A stretch of 64,000 nucleotides of DNA from Agriotes lineatus (Eukaryota; Arthropoda; Insecta; Coleoptera; Elateridae), in assembly GCA_940337035.1 (NCBI GenBank), contig OW679202.1, forward strand, positions 46,641,763 through 46,705,762, written 5' to 3'. Of this stretch, positions 56,480 through 64,000 are shown one piece after another. The notes beneath the pieces were generated by a model. The model was not told the DNA's origin, ran no database searches, and worked only from the letters and a program-made list of their open reading frames with translations. Every line of letters begins with the position of its first letter. The first letter of the stretch is position 1. The translations under genes were made by a program, and so were the position numbers.

Positions 56480-56700
56480 TAAATAGTCATCGGTTTCGGG
56501 AAGAGAAAAACTATAGTCTACTGCCTATCGCCAGGATACATATGTATGCTACCGTAATATATATGGTTTACAAAATTACTGGTATAAATTGTAAACAGTA
56601 GTGGACTCAGGAGTGAACCCTGCGAAACTCCTGCCGATACCGACACAGGATCAGAAATGGAATTAGATACCTTCACTCTTTGAGTTGTATATTATTTAGT
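56480..56700 (-). pseudogene. LINE (CR1/Jockey group) reverse transcriptase palm fragment
   Basis: Minus strand: RVKVSNSISDPVSVSAG then VSQGSLLSPLLFTIYTSNFV and YYGSIHMYPGDRQ. This is the GVPQGSxLGPLLFxIYxND block and the position of the YADD box, here decayed to YPGD. About 70 residues only. Confidence 0.65.
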
Positions 56701-56866
56701 ACCTATTAAAATACTGCCAATGCTATTTTTGTTGTTGTTAATTCTTGTTACTCGTTTTCGTACTACTCTCTTCAAGCCACAGCTACAGATTTACTGCTAT
56801 TACATTCTAATACATTACATCCAATACTACCATTTGTACTATTTTACTTGTTTTTAAGTTATACAG

Positions 56867-57125
56867 TAACAAGAGATCAATAAAAAAACTAATTAGGGTA
56901 GGCTCTGATATGTGTTATACGTTTGGCAGTACTGAAGTGTATTATCAGTCTATGTCAAATTCGAGATTAGTAGGTTAGGTTTTGTTTGTTGTTTGACACA
57001 GACTGACGTAAAACTTAACCTGCAAATCTCGAATTTGACATAGACTGACAATACACTACAGTATTGCCAAACGTAAAACACATATCACAGCCTACCCTAA
57101 TTGGTTCTTTATTGATCTCTTGTTA
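56867..57125. mobile_element. Palindromic foldback MITE (FB2), copy 2
   Basis: TAACAAGAGATCAATAA at the left is mirrored by TTATTGATCTCTTGTTA at the right. The arms read AGTACTGAAGTGTATTATCA / TGACAATACACTACAGTATT and TCAAATTCGAGATTAGTAGG / CGAATTTGACA, forming a nearly complete hairpin of ~259 bp. Same family as 53181-53431, with different outer ends. No coding. Confidence 0.88.
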
Positions 57126-57279
57126 TAATTACAGTCTATTCTCAGTGCAACATTAAGTAATTGATATGACAAAAGTTATGATATGTATTGAGCGTTGTCC
57201 ACTGACATTGCTCTAATTCGTTTACAAATTTGGCTTTACTCTACCCAACATTTACACTTTTAACTTATTATTAATGAGA

Positions 57280-57670
57280 GCCATAATAAGAAAACGTTCA
57301 ATTTGCGAACTGTCAGGCAAATCTATAGAATTGACTCTCTTCAGTCCTGACAATGATGAACTGTTATCCAGCAGGTTGATGACTAGGGTATGTGGGTGGT
57401 TCTCAACGTTCTTTACATACTTCGCGTTGTAAGACTGAATTACTTATTTAACGGAAGGAATGATGTCCCGCTGTATAACGCAATTATAATTACAAACCAG
57501 GGAGCGTCGGTAATGATTCTTAGTACTTTTTAGTGGAATACTTCTAATATTTCTAAGGTTGAGGTGCATACCATACATACATGGTTTTAGAATTGTTTTG
57601 TACACGAGTAACTTATTTTCCATAGACAACTCAGATATTCTGCCCATGAGCCAGTACAGTTTACTTTACT
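57280..57670 (-). pseudogene. Jockey-type LINE reverse transcriptase C-terminal relic
   Basis: Frame 57647-57444 reads MGRISELSMENKLLVYKTIL then KPCMYGMHLNLRN, matching the Jockey-clade pattern LxxKSxLSxxNKLLIYKxILKPIWTYGIQLWG. VIQRDIIPSVK precedes a stop. In the following sequence VENHPHTLVINLLDNSSSLS then GLKRVNSIDLPD matches the Jockey C-terminus (HxNxLAxxLLDxSxxxRRLKRxxPxDLP). Decayed. Confidence 0.75.
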
Positions 57671-57689
57671 AATTTTTGTTTGCAAGAAG

Positions 57690-58000
57690 CTGCGTAGCGC
57701 AGTTGGAAAGGCGCTAGACTTGCATTAAGCAAGTCCTCGGTTCGAATCCCGCGGGGCCGCAATTTTTTCGCAGCCGTGGCGATTGGAATCGGGCTCGGTG
57801 AGACCATTCACAGTTGGGCACCAAATTAACTATGCTCTACTCAGAACCACAGACTCAGAACCACAGACCTAAGAGATAGAGTAACAAATTCAACACATCA
57901 CCATGACACACACCTCACACAATGGTAGCTGCGCAAGCTCAAAAACGCGCGCTCCAACTTTGTGTCTCGAATCCGGGGCAAGTTGAGCATTGTACCGCCA
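57690..58000 (+). mobile_element. tRNA-derived SINE
   Basis: The head GCTGCGTAGCGCAGTTGGAA has a good A box (TAGCGCAGTTGG). GGTTCGAATCC (57742) is a perfect B box. D-arm (AGCGC/GCGCT) and anticodon-arm (ACTTG/CAAGT) pairings are present. However, the loop lacks U33 and the T-stem does not pair past two bases, so it is not a functional tRNA. A ~230-bp body follows (CGCAGCCGTGGCGATTGG; duplicated CAGAACCACAGACYYA near 57842). Confidence 0.6.
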
Positions 58001-58129
58001 GATGCAAGTGTACGAAGCACCAGCCTCTACACCACAAGGTAAAATCAGGTTATCGATAATACAAATACCAATACAACTTTTGTTTGCTGTACACGATATT
58101 TTGCATGCCCCTCATGTGCAACTACTTTT

Positions 58130-59050
58130 TTATTTACCTAATGTGATATTCTTCAAAATGTTTGCACATCTACAGCTGTTTATGTATTCCGGTCATCTTA
58201 AAACGTCACCTTTCCAGCGCATCTTTCGATTCCACATGTTTCTCTGATAGTTTCATTTCATACCCTCTTTTGCAATGTGTTTCCTGTTATGGTTCTCAAT
58301 CATTTTATTTCATTGATTTCAATAATGTTTTTCTTTTATTTATGTCTGCCCTAGTATTCACCACATACGTCATAATAGGTCTTCTGCAAGACTTATAGAT
58401 TTTAATTTTCCTGTTTGCATTCATATTTTGGTTTATCCACATATGTTACATCTTTCTTGTAACCAGAGACAGAGGTGAATTTGCTGGTTTGATTGAACTC
58501 TTCTTTATACGTATCGCCATGGGCTGAGAATTCCACGCCTAGATAATTGAATTGCATCACCTACCTCTAGGTTTGTCATTGTGCTAAGGATCAGGTAAAG
58601 CATTTTGTTCTATCTGAGATGATGTTCATACTGTATTGTGTTGTGATTACGTGGAATCTATGCAACACACGTTATGGATTGATTTCTGTCTCTGATATTA
58701 GCACCGAACGTTGGAATAGCATATATTCTTACTTTTTTCGGTATCCACTTTATAAGGGCTTAGAGTCTCTTCTTGACGCATTTCCATGGTTACTGGCATC
58801 TCTTGGGTCAGTTTACCGTCAACCCGTATTTTAGTTGTATTACCACTGTTCATCTCTCGTATGATGTGTATGATATTCTGCGGTACTCTCTTTTTATGCA
58901 AAAAATTAATTAGATCTCGAAGTCTGATTCTGCCGAAGGAATTAGTCATGTCTGTGAAGCACACGATTCCAGATTTAATAATGTTCTCTGCCTACTCTAG
59001 CGTTCATCTCGCTCAATATTATAATTTGATTATATTTCCTATTTGGCTGT
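58130..59050 (-). pseudogene. LINE reverse transcriptase relic
   Basis: Minus strand from 58964: MCFTDMTNSFGRIRLRDLIN, then KRVPQNIIHIIREMNSGNTT and KIRVDGKLTQEMPVTMEMRQ. This matches the palm (FxDMxxAFDRIRLxDL) with the Asp of AFDR changed to Gly (SFGR), then QGD reduced to QEE. The catalytic-box region is deleted. After several stops the C-terminal part appears near 58410 (KIYKSCRRPIMTYVVNTRAD then INKRKTLLKSMK). Dead, several frame breaks. Confidence 0.75.
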
Positions 59051-60180
59051 AGGGTGTTTTATAATGCGGTTCATTCGTCTACTAATGCTTGATTATTTAA
59101 TTTCATATAGTTACGATGAAATCCTAAAATATAGTATCTGTCAATACTTTGTCAACCTAATTCTTTGCAAGTAGTGTCTAGCATGTTCTAAAGCGATTGA
59201 GATCTGGTACTAATCACTAAATTCGAATAGAAATATATTCATTTTTTTTTTAAATCCATCTCTATTTGGCCAGCAATACTATGAGATATGTAACGTTCCT
59301 TACTTCACCACGTTCTCAATACAATATGGTTTAGTTTTATTTCAAGGACCTTTTCTGCAATTATAAAATTAAAATTCTATTTAGCTTCACACTATGTCAT
59401 ATTTACAGCTACTGATGGTATTGATGGTTTGCGTGCATTATATCGGTTCGTAAAGACGACACCGCCTAAGTTGAAATTTAGCTTCAACTATAGCAAATCA
59501 AAACACCTCAATGAGTAGCTGAAAGCAATAGCAGTATTTGTAGACAGACTTTAGTTAGTTCCTATAAAAAATACTATAAAAGATTACAGTGATATTATTA
59601 CAAATTTAACCTTTATATAGATACTCAAGGACTAATAAAAACATAGTGTTAGAACTATTACCAAATAGAAATCTAATAACTACAATTTTTCAGCAATTTG
59701 AAATAGTAATTGTTTAACATGTTAGTGGTCGTTCGTTTTATTCCTACGTACTTATTCCTATACACACTACTTGATCAAATGGAATGACACGTAAAATAAC
59801 GTTTTAAATTATGGCGAAGAGAAAAAACAAGAAATTCTCATTCAGCTATTCGAATCATCCCATAACAATTTAATATTAGTATACATATTCCAGTTTCTTT
59901 TCAACCTTCGATATTGTTGACCGATGTGCAACATTTATTTCCACTGTAATCATAGCACAGCAGCAAGCCTCAATAAGAAGAAAATAGAAAAAACAGTTAA
60001 AGACACAGGTGTGAAAAATATAATCATTGGTTATGGTCTCCAAAAACATAACTATATTATGACTTATTTTATAGCAAAAGTGTAAATATTTTAAGAACAA
60101 ATACAGCATATGAACATATTTACGTATGTAGGTTATAAAACAGCAAGATCAAAGATATTGTCCTGAAAAATGTGTAAAGG
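59051..60180. other. Unassigned AT-rich sequence
   Basis: No feature recognised. Confidence 0.35.
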
Positions 60181-60182
60181 GC

Positions 60183-61170
60183 TTTCCTCAGAACTTCCCC
60201 CACCTGGAAGTTGTGATACTAAGTATTATGAAATATCAAGGACGACTAAGGGTAAAAATATCGTAAAATAAAACACTTGGTAATGCAAATTATATCAATT
60301 TGCAAATGAAAAAGCATTGCAGATGGGATTCGAACTCAGCGCCTACGGAACGCATTTAAAATAGGATTGGAGCAGGTAGCGGGCCGCGCACCCATCGATC
60401 GCATCTTGCCACGGAGCTCTGCTTGATGTACTCACGTAACAACTGCATTACATTCAACAGCTTATTCTTACCCATTTTTGTTTTTTTAACATTACCCTGT
60501 ATCTGTTGAGTCTCATTTTTGTCAAGTGTAAATCCTGACCTAGGTGCCAATTATTACGTTTATCTATTTCTCAGTTAACGCAAAAATAAACATTTTATTT
60601 CTTAAGGTGCTCAGAAAACTAGAGGAAAAAATAGCTTAAAGTTCCTAATATTACTAACACAATAAAAGAAAATATTTGGTAATGCAAATTGTATCAATTT
60701 CCAAATAAAAAAAGCTTAAAGCTCTGCCTCATATTGCTGAGCAGCAACTGCATTACATTCAACAGAGTATTCTTGCCCATTTTTGTTTTTTACAGCAATT
60801 ACCCTGCATTTGTTGGGTCTCATTTTTGTCAAGTGTAAAGCTTGACCTATGTGAAAATTATTACCTTTATCTATTTCTCAGTTAACACAAAAACAAACAA
60901 CATTTTATTTTTGTGAGGTGCTCACTCTGTATATATTTGTCCAAAATTGGTTTCGTGCCAGGTATGTATATAATCTGCATGTAAAATATCATCGTCCTCC
61001 AACAAATAGTTTTGGATTTATACAGGCAACAGTCTGTCTGTCTGGAATTGAAAAAAACTGTTTCTCGACATCTAGATACCCTGAAACGTAAAGATCTGAA
61101 GAAATATCGGAAGGTGATTTTTTCGCGATTACAATTTCTTCATCTTTTAGACGAGGGAAACAAAAAGGCA
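60183..61170 (-). repeat. Dispersed repeat family A, copy 4 (two tandem units)
   Basis: Minus orientation. The 5' module is at 61170-60960 (GAAAAAATCACCTTCCGATA; reverse of CTGTCTGTCTGG). Unit 1 is at ~60925-60610 (GAGCACCTCACAAAAATAAA ... CCTCTAGTTTTCTGAGCACC). Unit 2 is at ~60615-60230, with GCAGAGCTCCGTGGCAAGAT, CGATCGATGGGTGCGCGGCC and a B box-like GAGTTCGAATCCCATCTGC. The 3' module is GGGGGAAGTTCTGAGGAAAG (60200). The clearest example that the internal unit is tandemly repeated and that one unit has lost the pol III-like core. Confidence 0.82.
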
Positions 61171-61378
61171 ATTGTTGATAACCCTATATTCTTTCGAGAT
61201 TTCAAATTTGAAGAAATTTGTAATTTTTGTAAAGTCAAAACGCTTTACTGACAAATAAACAATAATAATATTAGAAAAAAATCACATTTGCTCTAAAGTA
61301 CTCGTGGAAGAAAGTAGATGAATATTGAAAATCACCATTGAAATGCCTATAGTGCTTCAATTGATTTTTATGCCCTGC
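61170..61378. other. Short unassigned spacer
   Basis: Nothing recognised. Confidence 0.3.
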
Positions 61379-61381
61379 ATA

Positions 61382-61979
61382 TACAAGATGGTCCTTAATA
61401 CGTTTCAAAAATTAGTAAATTGTGATTTTTCCAATTATTTCGTCAAGAGAAGTTTATTTTTAACTTCAAAACTGATTAGTTTCCAGCATACAATGTGGTC
61501 AAATTTTCAAATTACGAGTTTCAGGGGAAATAAGAAACGCCAAAGAAACCATGGAATCTGCAAAACAGCAACAAGAGCGTTGTTGAAGTTGTCATAGTTT
61601 ATTGTTTCTCGTGGTATTTTGTTTAGATCACCAAATTTTTTCTATGGAAGCACCTAAAATGATTAGTTTACACAACCCAATTAATAATTTGCCTGATCTA
61701 AGGAATTGCACAGTAGCTTCCCTTATATTTTTACTACTGGTGGTCGTTTTCAGCAGTTATTTTGTTTTTCATTTTTTTTAACTTGCATGAGCCCCTTTTG
61801 GATTGAATGGCATTCCATAAATTGTTGTTGCAGTTTAACTTGATGTTTTTTATTCCAGCTGAAAACCGTGACTTGAACATTTGAACAAGTATTTCAAAAA
61901 CTAAGCTGTCTAGGTACAAAGTTCAAACTTTTCTCAAAAAAAATCCAGGAAGGGACCGTACGTAAGGACCATCCTGTAT
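61382..61979. mobile_element. Putative mariner-type element with TATACAGGATGGTCC ends
   Basis: TATACAAGATGGTCCTTA at the left is mirrored by TAAGGACCATCCTGTATA at the right (61962-61979), about 600 bp apart. Inner sequence has only short frames. The end sequence and TA flank fit mariner/Tc1-type non-autonomous elements. I found no transposase motif. Confidence 0.6.
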
Positions 61980-61984
61980 ATTAA

Positions 61985-62808
61985 TTTTATATGAATATCA
62001 TTCTAGTAATTATATCTTACATACTAAAATACTAAAAAAACTAAATTAGAAATTGTTTCCAGCAACATTATATAATTTTATCACTCAAGAATTTCAAAAA
62101 TCTGGAACATTTTCAACGTTATCGATATGAAATTCAACAGTGTTACATGAAATTTTTGTCATTAAAACGTTTATATACAATTGAATTCAACTTCTCGGGT
62201 GCGTAACTTTTTAAGGGTGCATTTTCTACTCAGGAATAATTGTTTTTTTCTGACTATACTTTGATGAGGAGAATATCTTCGGAAAACCCTGTACATACTT
62301 GCCTTTAAAGCAACCCAATGAAGACCACTCCACTGAGATTTATTCTTTAAGCTTATGGCTACTCCGTCCCTGTTGACATGTAAATAAATAAGGAACTCCA
62401 ACCATGTGGTGAACGAGGGCATAATTTTTACTTTATCTCGGCTGCGCTAACGATAGTGCCAGTGCTGCAATTTATAACAATTTATTTTGTATCTAAAGGT
62501 GAAGTTACCGGAAGTGCATTCAGTAATAATGAATGCAGTATATCAGCATTTCCCAAGTTTTTACTCTTAAGAGAAGCAAAAGGTACGAAAAATAAAACAA
62601 ACCATAATATCCGTGCACAAAATGTCATTATAGATACGTACATCACGTTCTAACCTTCAATATTTTTCACATATAAATACCGTATTTATGCATATACCAC
62701 CACTGGCATCTAAATGCCACTGTTACATAGTATGGCGTACAATATAATTAGAAACATATTTCCGTTCGATGCACTGGGTTTTAACAGTTCATATCTTTTT
62801 GGAAAAAA
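61985..62808. other. Unassigned sequence
   Basis: Short frames only. AAAACCCTGTACA at 62284 may be one end of another mariner-like element, but no partner was found. Confidence 0.3.
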
Positions 62809-62809
62809 T

Positions 62810-63460
62810 CCGATATTTTTCAGATCTTCACGTTCAGGGTCCCTAGATGACGAAAAACAGGTTTTCTCAATTCCGTCTGTCTGTCTGTCTGTCTGTTGGC
62901 GGTATAACACAAAAAATATTTGTCGGAGAAAGACGATATTTTGCATACACATTATATACCTGGAATAAACCGGGAAAATATCAGACAAATATATACATGC
63001 TGAGCACCTTAAAAATATTTAATTTTGCTTATTTTTCATTCAACTTAGTAATAGATACAAATAATAATTTGTACATAGTGCAGGGTTTATTCTTACCAAA
63101 AATGGGAGCCAATAGATACCGAATAATTTTTGTACAATGCAAAAACGAGGCACAAAGTAGCTGATTGCTAAATATAGCTGCGACGCAAGAATACGAGCGG
63201 TCGATCCTCCGTGGCGCAGGTAGAAATTGCCCGGCCCCTTACAATATCTCACTAAACGTTGGGGCTGCACACGCGGTCCGACTGCCGTTCGAATTCGACC
63301 GACCACCGAGAACGTCTTTTTTTTATTTGAAAATGTATTTAATTTATTGGAAACGTGAAGATATTTTTACTTCTAACTTAATTTGATTTTTAAAATTATT
63401 TATTATCACAATGTCGACGAGGGAAGTTCTGGGTAAAGCCTTTTACAGATTTTTTAATCC
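62810..63460 (+). repeat. Dispersed repeat family A, copy 5
   Basis: 5' module with CCCTAGATGACGAAAAACAG and GTCTGTCTGTCTGTCTGTTG (62838-62898). Then GACAAATATATACATGCTGA then GCACCTTAAAA. One unit carries an A box-like CCGTGGCGCAGGTAGAAATT (63210) and B box-like CGTTCGAATTCGACC (63286). The 3' module is GAGGGAAGTTCTGGGTAAAG (63418). Confidence 0.82.
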
Positions 63461-63629
63461 TACATTACATTTATCATTCTTTAAACACATACTTTTGCTC
63501 TGTTTGATGATTTTTGTTATCTCTAATATCACTTGCCACATCTATTTTAGTCGTGTTCGTTAAGTATTTGTTTTATTCCCAATTATATCCTAATTATCTA
63601 TGTTGAAGTTTATAGACCACTTCTTATTA

Positions 63630-64000
63630 TTACTTCCCTCGTGGAAAAGACGAAGTATTGTAATCGCGAAAAAATCACCTTCCGAGATTTCCTCAGATAT
63701 TCACGTTTCAGAGTGCCTAGATGTCGAAAAACAGGTTTTCTCATTCCTTCTGTCTGTCTGGCTTTCTGTCCGTCTGTTGACAGTATAACTCAAAAGGTAT
63801 TTGTCGGAAGAAGACGATATTTTGCATTCATATTATATATATCTACCTCGCAAGAAACCGGTACAATTTCATGCAAATATATACAGGGTGAGCACCTTAA
63901 AAAATAGAATTTTGTTTATATTTGCGTTAAGTGGGAAATAGATTAAAGTAGTAATTTGCACATAGAGCAGCCCTTACACTTGACGAAAATAGAACCCAAC
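63630..64000 (+). repeat. Dispersed repeat family A, copy 6 (runs off window)
   Basis: The apparent 5' start ATTACTTCCCTCGTGGAAAA then GACGAAGTATTGTAATCGCG is intact here. It is followed by CCGAGATTTCCTCAGATATT, the CTGT repeat, TACAGGGTGAGCACCTTAAA and the start of an internal unit. Truncated by the window edge. Confidence 0.82.

Noticed and set aside
57692..57765. Functional tRNA gene
   Set aside because: Good A and B boxes and D/anticodon arms, but no U33, a T-stem with mismatches beyond two pairs and a mismatched acceptor stem; followed by a SINE-like body.
30118..63780. CRISPR-like or tandem array from the repeated CTGTCTGTCTGTCTG tracts
   Set aside because: The tracts are simple repeats inside dispersed family A copies, not regularly spaced direct repeats, and the genome is eukaryotic.

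Overview
This window looks like AT-rich, repeat-choked nuclear DNA from an arthropod, most likely an insect. The reasons are the mix of decayed mobile elements (mariner/Tc1, hAT of the ZMYM/DUF4371 type, RTE-, CR1- and Jockey-like LINEs, Helitron, Penelope-like and Ty3-like LTR pieces) and the absence of any bacterial-style gene. I cannot name the species. I found no intact host protein-coding gene: every recognisable protein is a broken transposase, reverse transcriptase or transposon-associated ORF. The non-repeat parts are presumably intergenic or intronic.

Layout. 0-3 kb: nothing recognisable, then a Penelope-like (PLE) fragment with a hammerhead-ribozyme-like core. 3-9.2 kb: two different mariner relics, and an almost full-length dead RTE-type LINE (5.83-8.79 kb) flanked by ~400-bp direct repeats. 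9.4-10.6 kb: a second LINE relic split by a clean 604-bp solo LTR with a 4-bp target duplication. 10.6-14 kb: low-repeat sequence, then one copy of a modular dispersed repeat ('family A'). 14-17.7 kb: a palindromic MITE, a tRNA-derived SINE, a mariner and a Tc1 transposase relic, and a LINE relic. 17.7-20.2 kb: a CR1-like LINE (minus strand) abutting a LINE endonuclease fragment (plus strand). 20.63-25.96 kb: a 5.3-kb hAT with 8-bp target duplications that itself contains a 1.07-kb hAT derivative, also with its own 8-bp duplication. 26-32.6 kb: G-rich repeats, family A copies, a Tc1-like MITE nested in one of them and a LINE fragment between two others. 34.8-39.2 kb: a LINE relic and the remains of an unnamed, widespread arthropod repeat-associated gene. 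40.4-46.6 kb: a foldback element, a 1.34-kb perfect-TIR Tc1/mariner-type element, non-coding repeats and a Helitron 3' end. 48.7-49.0 kb: a PLE palindrome with a 12-bp duplication. 49.4-54.5 kb: a large foldback element with a hAT inserted at its centre, which carries further MITE, LINE, SINE-like and foldback insertions. 55-64 kb: MITEs, Jockey-/RTE-like LINE relics, a tRNA-derived SINE and several family A copies running off the right edge.

The value of the window is as a stratified record of transposon activity: target duplications, TIRs and interrupted reading frames allow relative dating of at least five nested insertion series. The less ordinary signals are (i) PLE-derived palindromes carrying hammerhead-like cores, (ii) a LINE flanked by unusually long direct repeats, (iii) a family of long near-perfect palindromes, and (iv) family A, a modular repeat with internal tandem units and pol III-like boxes. 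All functional statements come from reading the sequence and from family knowledge; no database search was possible.
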